DNA from: CAWGYT01 sp963826795
GTDB taxonomy: Bacteria; Planctomycetota; Planctomycetia; Pirellulales; Pirellulaceae
DNA length: 64,000 nt
Direction of reading: 5' to 3'
NCBI GenBank assembly: GCA_963826795.1
Contig: CAWGYT010000019.1
Span: forward strand, 1 to 64,000
The notes beneath the pieces were generated by a model. That model made no database searches. It was not told the DNA's origin and worked only from the letters and a program-made list of their open reading frames with translations. Made by a program: the position numbers and the translations under genes. This document shows, piece after piece, positions 45,092 through 54,891 of this stretch (the stretch's first letter is position 1; every line of letters starts with the position of its first letter).

Positions 45092-46213
45092 ATGGCCACG
45101 GAAACGAGTCGGTACGGTTTCGAGTCGATGACAAATCCCCTTTCGTCCTCCTCTTCTTCGAAAAACGGGAAGGAAGTTTTGCGCCGATCTCGCCGCTTCT
45201 TGCAGGTGATGAGCCGCTATTCGCGGGCCCTGATTGTCACTCACGACAACCCGGATCCGGATGCGATATCGACGGGCTGGGCGATTCAGCAACTTGTCGT
45301 GCAGCGGGTTGGGATTCCGACGCGGTTGGTTGGCGGCGGAGAAATCGTGCGGGCCGAAAATCGGCATATGGTCGAGTTGCTGCAGCCGCCGATTGAGTTG
45401 GTTGATCGGTTGACGGTGGATGCGGACACGGCAATCGTGCTGGTGGATTGCGGAGTGAGTGCCACCCATCACCTGCTGGCGGGTCAGCGACAATGGCCAA
45501 CCGCGGTGATTGACCATCACGGTTCGAACGAATCCGCCCCGCTCGAGTTTTGCGATGTCCGCACGAATACCGCAGCTTCGGCGACGATCGCGGCCTTGTA
45601 TCTTCGGCAGGAACAGCTCGAGCCCGACGCGCGTCTGGCAACGTCGCTGCTTTACGCGCTCAAGACCGAAACTCGCGGCGGCGAAACGACTTACTCCGCC
45701 CTGGATCGGCGAGTCTTGAACTGGTTGACTCGCCTGGCCGATCCCGAGCTTCTGGCGGAGATCGAGGACGCGCCTCTGTCGCGAGCGTACTACAGCGACA
45801 TGGTGCTCGCACTCCAAAATACGTTTCTCTACGATGACTGCGCCTTTTGTCTCCTGCCACGGGCCGAGGGCCCCGAAGTGGTCGGCGAGGTGGCCGACTT
45901 GCTCGTCCGCTGTCAGGGCGTTGACAAGGTGTTTTGCGGAACCGTTTCGAGTGGCGACGTGGTGATTTCGGTGCGTACGGCGCGTGATGCTGGCAACGCG
46001 ACCGAACTGCTCAAGCAGACCCTGGAAGGGATCGGCCACGGAGGCGGGCATGATCATCGCGCGGGTGGCAAGATTCCGGGCGTTTGTCTCGGCGAACGGA
46101 TGCCATGTGAGATCGCTGAGGAACTGAAGGCCCGCTGGTTGTCGGCCTGCCGCGTCAATCGCCAGCGAGGTACCCGGCTGATTCGCAAGCAAGAGATCGT
46201 CAAGCACTTGTAG
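45092..46213 (+). CDS. DHH/DHHA1 phosphoesterase (NrnA-like)
   Basis: The protein is 373 residues from the first ATG at 45092; a start at 45128 (MTNP) is also possible. The DHH domain motifs are present: IVTHDNPDPDAISTGWAI (motif I), VLVDCG (motif II) and AVIDHHGSN (motif III, the DHH). The C-terminal DHHA1 domain ends with GIGHGGGHDHRAGGKI, the expected glycine-rich substrate-binding loop. NrnA-type enzymes degrade nano-RNA and/or pAp; other DHH members cleave cyclic dinucleotides. The long Ser-rich leader (SSSSSSKNGKEV) is unusual and probably disordered. Confidence 0.87.
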   Translation: MATETSRYGFESMTNPLSSSSSSKNGKEVLRRSRRFLQVMSRYSRALIVTHDNPDPDAISTGWAIQQLVVQRVGIPTRLVGGGEIVRAENRHMVELLQPPIELVDRLTVDADTAIVLVDCGVSATHHLLAGQRQWPTAVIDHHGSNESAPLEFCDVRTNTAASATIAALYLRQEQLEPDARLATSLLYALKTETRGGETTYSALDRRVLNWLTRLADPELLAEIEDAPLSRAYYSDMVLALQNTFLYDDCAFCLLPRAEGPEVVGEVADLLVRCQGVDKVFCGTVSSGDVVISVRTARDAGNATELLKQTLEGIGHGGGHDHRAGGKIPGVCLGERMPCEIAEELKARWLSACRVNRQRGTRLIRKQEIVKHL

Positions 46214-46332
46214 AACGTGCAGCGCCGATCCATCGAACCGTCTTGATCTGTTGACTCGCTGCTTGCTTTCGATTCTCGATTTCGCCAAGCTATCGGCTGG
46301 TGGGCCGCCGCGGCCCTTGCTCAATGCGTGGC

Positions 46333-46374
46333 GCCCTTGCTGAGCAGCCCTTGCTGAGCAGCCCTTGCTGGGCA
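46333..46374. repeat. Three 14-bp tandem repeats
   Basis: The unit gcccttgctgagca occurs three times in a row, with one substitution in the third copy and a partial copy just upstream. It is in the spacer before the LamG/PEP-CTERM gene. Confidence 0.88.
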
Positions 46375-46415
46375 GATGGCGCAACGGTGATCAGCTTTTC
46401 AACGAAAGGTCGGCG

Positions 46416-47831
46416 ATGGGGTGCGGGAATCCACAGGGCGGGGGCTTCTGGCGAGCGTGCCGTGTCGCGGGGCTCGCACTCTGGCTGGCGGGCGGCACAT
46501 CCGTCGTTCAAGCGGACTATCCGAATGCAGTCCTGAACGATGAGCCGCGCGGCTACTGGCGGCTGAACGAAGTTGATCCGGTCGCGCGGAATAGCGGAAC
46601 GAGCGGCGCCGCGCTGAACGGCCAGTACGTCAACGGGCTTCCGGGCGCCCCAGGTCCCTCCGAGTTGGCTGACGGAACGCCCCTCTTGGGGATCGGTTCG
46701 AACAACATCGCCTTTGATGTGGGGGAGAATACGTACCTGATGGGCGTTGACTCGCTCTTGAACGACCTGGACGCGTTTACCCTGTCGGGTTGGTTTCGTC
46801 CGCGCGAGCTGAATCAGCAGCCGATCGGGCTCTGGGGTCAACGCGACGTGATCGAATTAAGCTTTGCAATGCCGGACACGCTTCAGCTGTGGACTGCGGG
46901 AGGTGGCCAAGTGAGCTGGCAGTTCGACCCGGTCAACGAACTTCCGATCGAGGAGTGGTTTCATGTCGCCGCGGTGGGGACAGGCAGTTCCCTCGCGTTG
47001 TATTTCAACGGCGATCGCGTCGCGACCGGCGGGAGTTTCGCTCCGTCGGGGTACGGTAGCTCGGCATCGGCGTTTCGCGTTGGCGGCGACTTCTTGCACA
47101 CAACCGGAGCCGCTTTTCGTGGCACGGTTGACGAAATCGCCTTCTGGAACACGGCGCTGACCGAGGAACAGTTGGTTGACCATTTCAACCAGGCCGTAGG
47201 GGGCGGCGAACCGGGCGATTTTAACAGCAACGGCCGGATTGATGTGGCCGATGTGAATCTCTTACTGGAAGCGATCTACGAGGGCTCAACGGACATCTTA
47301 TTCGATGTGGATGGAAACCTGGTCGTGGACGAAGACGATTTGGCGTTTTGGGTCGGCGACATCGCGATTACCTGGTTCGGCGATGCGGACTTGAACGGCG
47401 AGTTCAACTCAAGTGACTTGGTGCAGGTTTTTCAGAGGGGCGAATACGAGGACGGTTTCCTGGAGAACTCGCGGTGGGACGGCGGGGATTGGACGGGCGA
47501 TTTGGAATTCGACAGTGCCGATTTCGTGCAAGCGTTCCAGGACGGCGGGTTTGAGCTTGGCCCCATGTCGGCCACCCCGATACCCGAGCCCCACTCCGCC
47601 ACGTTGCTCGCCGTCGCTTGCGCTACTTCCCCGGCGTCGCAGGACACGCCGCGGCTTGGAGACTTCGGCGTGAGGGCGGAAACCGTGTCACCGTCCCCAA
47701 ACAAAACATGCCGATGCCTACTGACGTCGGCGACGACGCTGGCTGAACGCGTCTCGCAGTTCAGCGGCCGAGATCACGCCATCGCGGTCTTGATCTGCCC
47801 CGAAGGCCATGACCCGCATCTTCAGCGGTAG
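46416..47831 (+). CDS. Secreted LamG + dockerin-like protein with a frameshifted PEP-CTERM end
   Basis: The ATG at 46416 (aaagg upstream) opens a signal segment (VAGLALWLAGGTSVVQA). A LamG-like domain follows (ALNGQYVNGLPGAPGPSELA ... DAFTLSGWFRPRELNQQPIGLWGQ ... VDEIAFWNTALTEEQLVDHF). Then comes a dockerin-like region with calcium loops (DFNSNGRIDVADVNLLLEAI; DADLNGEFNSSDLVQVFQRGEYEDG) closely matching the module at the end of the giant 9-15 kb protein. At 47581-47620 IPEPHSATLLAVACA starts a PEP-CTERM tail. The proper ending ALLPRRRRTRRGLETSA lies one frame over and stops at 47673, so a one-base indel near 47621 is likely. As read, the frame runs on to 47831, into the convergent gene. Confidence 0.83.
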   Translation: MGCGNPQGGGFWRACRVAGLALWLAGGTSVVQADYPNAVLNDEPRGYWRLNEVDPVARNSGTSGAALNGQYVNGLPGAPGPSELADGTPLLGIGSNNIAFDVGENTYLMGVDSLLNDLDAFTLSGWFRPRELNQQPIGLWGQRDVIELSFAMPDTLQLWTAGGGQVSWQFDPVNELPIEEWFHVAAVGTGSSLALYFNGDRVATGGSFAPSGYGSSASAFRVGGDFLHTTGAAFRGTVDEIAFWNTALTEEQLVDHFNQAVGGGEPGDFNSNGRIDVADVNLLLEAIYEGSTDILFDVDGNLVVDEDDLAFWVGDIAITWFGDADLNGEFNSSDLVQVFQRGEYEDGFLENSRWDGGDWTGDLEFDSADFVQAFQDGGFELGPMSATPIPEPHSATLLAVACATSPASQDTPRLGDFGVRAETVSPSPNKTCRCLLTSATTLAERVSQFSGRDHAIAVLICPEGHDPHLQR

Positions 47832-49769
47832 TTCCCCCACCTGGAGCTGGAAATCATCATCCTTGTCTTGCTGTAGAATGAATTCCTCCGCGCGTTGCAG
47901 CCCCATGTCTTGCACTTCGCCCGCCGCCCGCCGCTCCGGATCGACCTGGACGGCGATGTCGAAGTAGCCGATCATCATTTCATCCCACGTTTGCTCGCCC
48001 CAACCGACGGTCTGCGACGGATCGGGATTGTTCAAATTGTCAGCCGAGTTGTCATAATGGGCGATGCACTTCACGTAGCTGCCCTTCGGCAAATCCAAGG
48101 GCTCGGCCAAGCGGTAACTCGTCTGCCAATTGAAGTCATAGTTGGGTACGTCTAACAGAGTCGTCCACGTCTTGTCTTCAGGCTGATAAAGCTGGTACTC
48201 AAAGGCCGTTCCGCGCAGATGCATATGCGGCATCAGGGACAACAGCTTGGCAGGTTGTGCAAGGCGGGTCTTGCTGACTTCCGGGTGCCGGTCGGCATTT
48301 CTGGGAATTCGGATGTTAGGCTGGAACGCGCTGATGGTCTTGACTTCGTACTGGATCTCGGACGGGTCAGCGAACACGAAGCCGATCTTGCTGAGGTCGC
48401 GTTGGGCGGAGCCAATCGGCGTGTAGTGCAGCTGAAAGACCAGCTTCGACCCCGCGCGGAGGAATTTCGCCATTCCCGGCGGGTACGGGACACTTCGCAG
48501 TCCAGGCACGTAACCCGCCAAAAAACCTCGAACTCCGCCCGCGAAGTCGCGTCCGGTCCGATCGGGTGGCTGATCAAAAACCAGAATGTGATGTACGACG
48601 GCGCGATTGCCGGGCACGACTTCGATGGCCTTGATCCAGCGGTCCTCGGTGAGACCGGGATCCACCGTGAAATACTGGTACTCCAAGGCGCCTTCGGCGG
48701 GTACGTCGAATTCGCGGTCGCTCATCCCAACGACCAGATCAGGTTCACGCGGCAACTGCCAGCCGTCGGTGAAAGACAACCGAGCTGGCTCGTCGGCGGG
48801 ATCACCCTGGGGCGCACCGGCCGCGACCCAGTCCCGAATCAATTGTTTCTCGTCGGCGGACAGCGAACGATCGTTTGCAAACCGGAGGTGCGTGCTCGTT
48901 GCGTGCCAGGGGGGCATCCGTCCATCCTCGACGACCTCCGCGATCGTCTCGGCCCATCCGGCGACTTCCGAATAGTCGGTCAATGAGAACGGTGCAATTT
49001 CACCGTCGCGGTGACACGCGACACAATTTCGCTGGAGGATGCGTGCGATCTGATTCGAGTAGGTAACGGTCGACTCGGTCTCAGCTCGCCGGACTCGCCC
49101 GATGAAGCACCCCGGAGCGGGCGTAACCGGCGTCGAAACGGCCTTGCCATCGAGCAACTCGTCCAATGCCTGCTGAAGGTCGTGCCGCTCGGGCTCGCGC
49201 CGAACGTATCCAACTCCATATTGATCGTCGATGCGTCCCCAATAGCGAATTGTGCGATCGGCGTCCAGCACGAACACCTCGGGCGTCCGCACAGCCCCCA
49301 TCTGGTCGGCGACACGATTCTCGACGTCTTTCAGCAGTGGGAACTCGATCGAATGGCGCCGTGCGTACGCACCCAACTCGCTTAACGAATCCTGCGAATT
49401 TGAATTGATCCCCACAAATCCAACACCGCGATCCGCGTAGTCTGCGGCCAGCTTGGCCAGTCGCGGACCGTAGAGCTTTGCCAGCGGACACTCCGTCCCC
49501 AAGAAGGCGACGACCAACAGGGGCTTCTCTTGAAAATCCTCCAAGCGATGTTTCGCACCGCGATAGTCGCCCAGCTCGAACGGCGCGACACGACGCCCCA
49601 GCGGGCTGGCGGCCGTGTCATTGTCGACGCTGAGGGCAAGCCCCGGCAGGAGAACAAGCAGTGCCCACAGGGAGCCGCAGACGCCTGACAGGACGCGAAT
49701 CGGCAGGAAGTGCAATGGGTTTCGAGGCCGACAGTGACCCTTCGGCAGGGTTGCGAAAAGTGTAGCCAT
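47718..49769 (-). CDS. Redoxin + c-type haem + copper monooxygenase-like fusion protein with EF-hand
   Basis: The start at 49769 has gagga upstream and begins a membrane/signal segment (VLSGVCGSLWALLVLLPGLAL); an upstream extension is open but weak. Order of the 683 residues: an AhpC/TSA-like redoxin (KPLLVVAFLGTECPLAKLYGPRLAKLA ... GVGFVGINSNSQDS), with a single Cys in ECPLA rather than CXXC; a haem site (RNCVACHRDGEIAPF); then a domain related to copper type II ascorbate-dependent monooxygenases (PHM), with Cu-ligand-like VVHHILVF, LHYTP and MPHMHLRGTAF; and a C-terminal EF-hand-like loop (DQDRDGVISAAEL). The combination recurs in planctomycetes and acidobacteria. It acts in the periplasm and is probably a redox enzyme; the substrate is unknown. 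Confidence 0.85.
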   Translation of the reverse strand: MATLFATLPKGHCRPRNPLHFLPIRVLSGVCGSLWALLVLLPGLALSVDNDTAASPLGRRVAPFELGDYRGAKHRLEDFQEKPLLVVAFLGTECPLAKLYGPRLAKLAADYADRGVGFVGINSNSQDSLSELGAYARRHSIEFPLLKDVENRVADQMGAVRTPEVFVLDADRTIRYWGRIDDQYGVGYVRREPERHDLQQALDELLDGKAVSTPVTPAPGCFIGRVRRAETESTVTYSNQIARILQRNCVACHRDGEIAPFSLTDYSEVAGWAETIAEVVEDGRMPPWHATSTHLRFANDRSLSADEKQLIRDWVAAGAPQGDPADEPARLSFTDGWQLPREPDLVVGMSDREFDVPAEGALEYQYFTVDPGLTEDRWIKAIEVVPGNRAVVHHILVFDQPPDRTGRDFAGGVRGFLAGYVPGLRSVPYPPGMAKFLRAGSKLVFQLHYTPIGSAQRDLSKIGFVFADPSEIQYEVKTISAFQPNIRIPRNADRHPEVSKTRLAQPAKLLSLMPHMHLRGTAFEYQLYQPEDKTWTTLLDVPNYDFNWQTSYRLAEPLDLPKGSYVKCIAHYDNSADNLNNPDPSQTVGWGEQTWDEMMIGYFDIAVQVDPERRAAGEVQDMGLQRAEEFILQQDKDDDFQLQVGELPLKMRVMAFGADQDRDGVISAAELRDAFSQRRRRRQ

Positions 49770-50210
49770 ATTCCTCGTCTCGCCAGGTTGCGAAGTTCGA
49801 CCAACGCTCAAGCAGACCCCTCGAAAAAGGGCGAATCCCACACGTGAACCCTCAAGTCATCCAAGGTGAACGCACTTCGTCCTCGTCGCGCTCGTCTCGA
49901 ACTCCGACCGCAGCCACAGGACGCCGTCACGCTCAGGGGCGCATCCGTCCATTATGGGAAACGAGGCAAAAAACGGCAACCGAGAATCGATTCGGCCGAC
50001 CGCCTGGAGTGAACTCATTCGAGCACGCCGAGTCGAGTCGTGACCGGAGCCGGCCCTGACGGGCGATTCGTGCTTGAGACGATCGAACGCTCGTTGTGGC
50101 GTTTTGGCACGAGATCCAGCCTGCTTCGGTCGGCCGCTCGGGCTCGACCAACTTACGAGCGCGTTGCCGGATGAGGCGTCGCGAACTACAATGGCGGCAC
50201 GACGGAGGGT
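49770..50210. other. Divergent promoter spacer, no gene seen
   Basis: About 440 bp between the divergent redoxin fusion and protease genes. Short frames exist but have no domain, start signal or codon pattern I would support. A gacggagggt stretch just before 50211 serves as ribosome binding site for the GTG start. It must contain promoters for both directions, but I cannot place them confidently. Confidence 0.4.
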
Positions 50211-52865
50211 GTGTCTGAAATCACCGATGGGGAACCTTGTCCGTTGAGGGATGGTACTCGAGCGAACCAGAGAAGCATTTTGGGCGACGTCCTCAGGACA
50301 CCGGGCGGAACTTTGTTCTCACTCGGACGGATCGCAGCGCTCGTTGTTTTGTCTCATCTCGTCTCCACGTGGTGGCCTTCTTCTGCGTGGGCCGCAAGTC
50401 ACTACGAAACCGAGCTCCGATATTACGAGGGCCGCTACGAGGAATGCCTCGAGACGGCGCGACTCGAGGTTCGTCGTGGGGTATGGAATGAACTTTGGCC
50501 GGCGATGCTCATTCGCTGCCTGCTTGATACCGGCCGATACGAAGAGGCCCAGGCGGAGTACGAGAGTTCGCTGACGCGGTATGCCGATCGCATCGCGTAT
50601 CGGTTGCTTGGAGCCGAGGTTTTTCGACGGGTCAACCAACCCGATCGCGCCGAGCGTGAACTCGCGGAGATTTTCGCACTTGTTCGCCGCTCGCCCTGGC
50701 GCTACGGCTCGTCTCGGGATCAAGTCACCCTGGGCCGTTTTTTTGCCGAGCAAGGTGAAGACGGTCGGCAGATTCTCGAGATGATCTACGATCCGGTTCG
50801 CGAGAAAAATCCAAAATATCCCGAGGTCTACCTCGCCACGGCGGAATTGGCGCTGGAAAAGCACGATGACGAGCTCGCGGCGAAGCAGCTGGCCATGGCG
50901 GCCGAACTTCAGCCGAGCAACCCTCAGATCTTCTACCTGCTGGCACGGGCCTGGCAGGATCGCGACGGCGCGAAGGCGGCGGCGGCATTGAGCCAGGCTT
51001 TGGAATTGAACCCGCGTCACGTGCCCTCGCTGCTACTGCAGGTTGATCAACTGATCGATGCCGAAGAGTATGAACTGGCCGAAGACAACCTGACGGAGGT
51101 GTTGACAATCAATCTGCGGGAGCCGAAGGCGTGGGCGTATCATGCCGTCATCGCCCACCTGAGCGGCCATTACCAAGGCGAAGAACTCCTGAGACAGGCG
51201 GCGCTGTCGGACTGGTCGACGAATCACGAAGTCGACTATCTGATTGGCCTGAAGCTTTCGCAGAAATACCGATTCCGTGAAGGTGTGACACATCAGCGTC
51301 AATCCCTGGCGTATCGCCCCACCTACTTGCCCGCCAAATTCCAACTGGCGTACGACCTGCTTCGGCTTGGCAACGATCAGGAGGGCTGGGCGCTGGCCGA
51401 CGAAGTCCAACAGCAGGACAACTACCATGTGGTCGCTTATAATCTCGCGACGCTCCGGCAGCAACTGGAGCAGTTCGAGACGCTGGAGTCGGACCACTTT
51501 GTGGTGCGCATGGAGGCCCGCGAGGCCGCGATCTACGGGGCACAGGTTGTCGAGTTGTTAGAGGAAGCGTTTCGCGTCCTCACCCCGAAGTACGAAGTTC
51601 AGTTGGAGGGGCCTGTTCAGGTTGAAATCTTTCCGCGGCAGGAAGATTTCGCGATCCGTACCTTCGGATTGCCAGGCGGCGCCGGGTATCTGGGGGTCTG
51701 CTTTGGACGCCTGATTACGGCCAACAGCCCGGCCTCGCAGGGGACCACGCCTACCAACTGGGAGTCGGTATTGTGGCACGAGTTCTGCCATGTCGTTACG
51801 CTTCAGAAAACCCAGAATCGGATGCCCCGTTGGCTGAGCGAAGGTATCTCGGTTTACGAAGAGCGCCAGCGGGATTCGGCCTGGGGCCAACATCTGACAC
51901 CCCGCTTCCGCCAAATGATCTTGGGTGACGAGCTGACGCCGGTGAGTCAGTTGAGCGGTGCTTTCCTTCGCCCGGAGTCTCCCGTACACCTGCAATTGGC
52001 CTACTACGAATCCGCGTTGGTCGTGGAGTACTTGATCGAGCGAGTGGGCTTGGACGGGTTGCGGCGGATCTTGGTCGATCTTTCAATTGGGATGCCGGTC
52101 GAAGAATCGCTCACACGCTACATTGGCGCGATGTCCGCCGTCGACACCGAGTTTGCGGAGTACGCACGGAGGGGAGCGTCCGAAGTCGCTGAATCGTTGA
52201 ACTGGAGTCCACACGCGGACGCAGCTGAACTGACCGCGGCGGAACTCGCAGCCCGGCTGAGCCAGCAGCCCGACAACTACTGGCTGTTACTCGAATCGGC
52301 GCGGCGCGCTGTTCAGGCCGGGGACTGGGCCGTCGCCCAAACGCCGCTCGAAACAATACGGACGGCGTACCCCGCCGATACGGCCACGCTTCGCCTGCTG
52401 GCGGAGGTCTGTGCCGCGCGGGCGGATTCGGCGGGCGAGCAGCGCGCGCTGGAAACCCTGATCGAAGCCGATGCGGATGCCCTCGACGCACTTGCACGAC
52501 TGGCCGAGCGGGCCAAGGATCGGGGCGACTGGGACGCGGTCGAGCGGTACGCGCGGAAGATGCGGGCCGTCAACCCACTGCTTACGTCAACCCAGCAACT
52601 ATTAGCCGAGGCGGCCCAGAAGCTGGAGCACGACGTGGAATTGATCGCGGCACAGAGTGCCTTGCTGCAGATGGACCCGATCGATCCCGCGATGGCCCAC
52701 TACATGCTGGCCGTGGCACACAATCGCCTGGGTCAGTCTGAACTCGCCAAGCGGCATGTCCTAATGGCGCTGGAAGAGGCGCCCCGCTATCGGAAGGCAC
52801 AGCAACTCTTGCTCCGTCTGGTGGACCCGCCGCCGGACGAAACGAATTCAGGAGGATCGGAATGA
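50211..52865 (+). CDS. TPR-containing gluzincin (peptidase MA-like) protein
   Basis: The 884-residue protein starts with GTG at 50211. A membrane/signal segment (IAALVVLSHLVSTWWPSSAWA, about residues 43-63) is followed by TPR repeats (about 65-430: KNPKYPEVYLATAELALEKHDDELAAKQL ...). The peptidase domain follows (about 430-720) with HEFCH at 523-527 and the downstream Glu in LSEGISVYEE (E544), as in gluzincins of the peptidase MA family. A second TPR-like block runs from 725 to 870. It is the first gene of the long operon to 64 kb; its stop overlaps the DUF4159 start by 4 nt. A zinc protease on the periplasmic side, presumably linked to the membrane complex encoded downstream. Confidence 0.88.
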   Translation: MSEITDGEPCPLRDGTRANQRSILGDVLRTPGGTLFSLGRIAALVVLSHLVSTWWPSSAWAASHYETELRYYEGRYEECLETARLEVRRGVWNELWPAMLIRCLLDTGRYEEAQAEYESSLTRYADRIAYRLLGAEVFRRVNQPDRAERELAEIFALVRRSPWRYGSSRDQVTLGRFFAEQGEDGRQILEMIYDPVREKNPKYPEVYLATAELALEKHDDELAAKQLAMAAELQPSNPQIFYLLARAWQDRDGAKAAAALSQALELNPRHVPSLLLQVDQLIDAEEYELAEDNLTEVLTINLREPKAWAYHAVIAHLSGHYQGEELLRQAALSDWSTNHEVDYLIGLKLSQKYRFREGVTHQRQSLAYRPTYLPAKFQLAYDLLRLGNDQEGWALADEVQQQDNYHVVAYNLATLRQQLEQFETLESDHFVVRMEAREAAIYGAQVVELLEEAFRVLTPKYEVQLEGPVQVEIFPRQEDFAIRTFGLPGGAGYLGVCFGRLITANSPASQGTTPTNWESVLWHEFCHVVTLQKTQNRMPRWLSEGISVYEERQRDSAWGQHLTPRFRQMILGDELTPVSQLSGAFLRPESPVHLQLAYYESALVVEYLIERVGLDGLRRILVDLSIGMPVEESLTRYIGAMSAVDTEFAEYARRGASEVAESLNWSPHADAAELTAAELAARLSQQPDNYWLLLESARRAVQAGDWAVAQTPLETIRTAYPADTATLRLLAEVCAARADSAGEQRALETLIEADADALDALARLAERAKDRGDWDAVERYARKMRAVNPLLTSTQQLLAEAAQKLEHDVELIAAQSALLQMDPIDPAMAHYMLAVAHNRLGQSELAKRHVLMALEEAPRYRKAQQLLLRLVDPPPDETNSGGSE

Positions 52866-53734
52866 GAGTCGTTCGCTCCGAAGTTGCCCGGTGGCGCGTC
52901 GCCCTGGTGATGGGACTGGTGGTCGTCATGGTGTCCACTTCATTACTGGTCGCGCAGCGCTACGGACGTCGCTCGCGCGGACGGCGTGCGAGCGGCGAGA
53001 TTGTGGATCGCGGCGGCGTGCCGGAGTGGAAGGTGGATGAGTCGTTGCCGCACGATGTGTTTACCTTCGTCCGTGTCATCTACCAGTCACAAGGTTACGG
53101 CCGTGGTGGTGGCTGGGATGTCGACTTTCCCGATAGCGACCTGAACTTTTCCCTGCGGCTGCAGCAACTGACGTCGCTGAAAGTCGATCCGACTCCGATC
53201 TCGCTTGAGCTGACCGACGAGCGGCTTTCTCGCTATCCGTTCCTGTATTTGATCGAGCCCGGCAGCCTTTACTTTCGAGACGCGGAAGTCAAAGCACTGC
53301 GTGAGTATCTGCTCAAGGGCGGCTTCATGATGGTGGACGATTTTTGGGGTGAGGAAGAATGGCAGAACTTGCGACTGCAGCTAAAACGTGTTTTCCCTGA
53401 TCGCGAGGCGACCGAAGTGCCCCTAGCTCACGAGATCTTTCACTGCGTTTATGATCTCAAGGAAAAGCCGCAGATTCCGGCCATCAACGTCGCGACCTGG
53501 GGTAGGGATCGCGGAATTACTTGGGAATCGCGTTACGATTCGGACACCAGCGTCCCGCATTATCGGTCGATTACGGATGACAAAGGTCGGATCATGGTCT
53601 TCATTTGCCACAACACGGACCTGGGAGATGGCTGGGAGCGGGAAGGCGAAAATGAGTGGTACTTCCGCGAGTTCTCTGTCAAGAAGGCGTACCCGCTGGG
53701 AATTAACATCGTGACCTATGCCATGACGCACTGA
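52862..53734 (+). CDS. DUF4159 protein
   Basis: Starts at 52862 within the previous stop (ATGA overlap), with aggagg upstream. The 290-residue protein has a membrane/signal segment (VALVMGLVVVMVSTSLLVA), then the DUF4159 domain: FTFVRVIYQSQGYGRGGGWDVDFPDSDLNF, YPFLYLIEPGSLYF, LREYLLKGGFMMVDDFWGEEEW and a conserved end AYPLGINIVTYAMTH. The fold resembles the class I glutamine amidotransferase-like domains but lacks a catalytic Cys triad as far as I can see. Members typically sit beside MoxR/DUF58 operons, as here. Function unknown. Confidence 0.9.
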   Translation: MRVVRSEVARWRVALVMGLVVVMVSTSLLVAQRYGRRSRGRRASGEIVDRGGVPEWKVDESLPHDVFTFVRVIYQSQGYGRGGGWDVDFPDSDLNFSLRLQQLTSLKVDPTPISLELTDERLSRYPFLYLIEPGSLYFRDAEVKALREYLLKGGFMMVDDFWGEEEWQNLRLQLKRVFPDREATEVPLAHEIFHCVYDLKEKPQIPAINVATWGRDRGITWESRYDSDTSVPHYRSITDDKGRIMVFICHNTDLGDGWEREGENEWYFREFSVKKAYPLGINIVTYAMTH

Positions 53735-53815
53735 AACTGCGAGTCGTTGTCGATCTGTACTGTAGCGATCGCCGAATCCCCTGAGCACTCCTGATCTGAT
53801 GGAATCCGAATCGTG

Positions 53816-54844
53816 ATGGAAAATGAACAGCAGACGGTCGAGTTAATCCGTTCGAGCCGCGCGCGAATCCGTGCCGAGTTGGCCAAGGCGATCGTCGGTC
53901 AGCACGAGGTGATTGAGCAGCTTCTGGTGGCCTTGTTGGCGGGAGGGCATTGCTTGATTACGGGTGCGCCCGGGTTGGCCAAGACCCTGCTCGTGCGTTC
54001 GATCGCGCAGATCTTTCATCTGAAATTCAATCGGATTCAGTTCACACCCGACCTGATGCCCGCTGACATCACGGGCACGGAGATTCTGGAGGAAACGACG
54101 GACGGTCGTCGACGGATGCAGTTCGTCAAGGGACCGATCTTTGCGAACGTGATTCTGGCGGATGAGATCAATCGGACGCCGCCCAAGACGCAAGCGGCAC
54201 TGCTGGAGGCCATGCAAGAACATCAGGTGACCGTGGGCGGAGTCCGTTACCCGCTGGAAAGCCCGTTCTTCGTGCTGGCGACTCAGAACCCGATTGAAAT
54301 GGAAGGGACCTACCCACTCCCGGAGGCCCAGCTGGACCGCTTCATGTTCAACGTCTTGATCGACTATCTGCCGGAAGACGATGAAGTGCAAGTGGTCTTG
54401 CGCACGACGGCGTCTCGGCCGGAGCCGATCGAAGCGATCTTTTCGGGTGCGAATGTCCACCAGTTTCACGAAGTGGTACGCGGCGTTCCCGTCGCCGACG
54501 AAGTGGCACGGTATGCGGTGCGTCTCGCCGCGGCCAGCCGCCCAGGCCAGAAGCACTCCTCGCAGTTTATCAATCAGTGGGTTAGTTGGGGCGCCGGCTT
54601 GCGGGCTGCCCAGACGCTGGTACTCGGCGCGAAGGCTCGTGCGTTGCTGATGGAGCGCGCTCATGTGACGTACGAAGATATTCGGGCACTCGCGTCTCCC
54701 ACACTGCGGCATCGGATCCTCTTGGGCTACAAGGCCGAAGCGGAGGGCATCACCGTCGACGACGTGATTCGGCAACTGCTGGAAACGGTCCCATTTTCGG
54801 AACAGAACCGATCGCGCGCGCAGGTCGTCGGAAGCGAACGTTAG
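53816..54844 (+). CDS. MoxR-family AAA+ ATPase
   Basis: The 342-residue ATPase starts at 53816 (a GTG one codon earlier is possible). Motifs: Walker A GAPGLAKT (about residues 45-52), LMPADITGTEIL, Walker B NVILADEINRTPPKTQAALLEAMQEHQ, sensor 1 ATQNPIEMEGTYPLPEAQLDRF and sensor 2 in the lid (SPTLRHRILL). MoxR ATPases act as chaperones that insert metals or assemble VWA-domain partners. The next genes encode a DUF58 and VWA proteins, the classical partners. Length is normal. Confidence 0.95.
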   Translation: MENEQQTVELIRSSRARIRAELAKAIVGQHEVIEQLLVALLAGGHCLITGAPGLAKTLLVRSIAQIFHLKFNRIQFTPDLMPADITGTEILEETTDGRRRMQFVKGPIFANVILADEINRTPPKTQAALLEAMQEHQVTVGGVRYPLESPFFVLATQNPIEMEGTYPLPEAQLDRFMFNVLIDYLPEDDEVQVVLRTTASRPEPIEAIFSGANVHQFHEVVRGVPVADEVARYAVRLAAASRPGQKHSSQFINQWVSWGAGLRAAQTLVLGAKARALLMERAHVTYEDIRALASPTLRHRILLGYKAEAEGITVDDVIRQLLETVPFSEQNRSRAQVVGSER

Positions 54845-54891
54845 TCCCGGGGCTTGCCGAGCGTGTGAAATTGCAGTCGTCCCCGATCCTC

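Noticed and set aside
44360..46384. A 674-residue minus-strand open frame
   Set aside because: It is antisense to both the ferritin-like and the DHH phosphoesterase genes, which have intact motifs; long antisense frames are common at this GC content.
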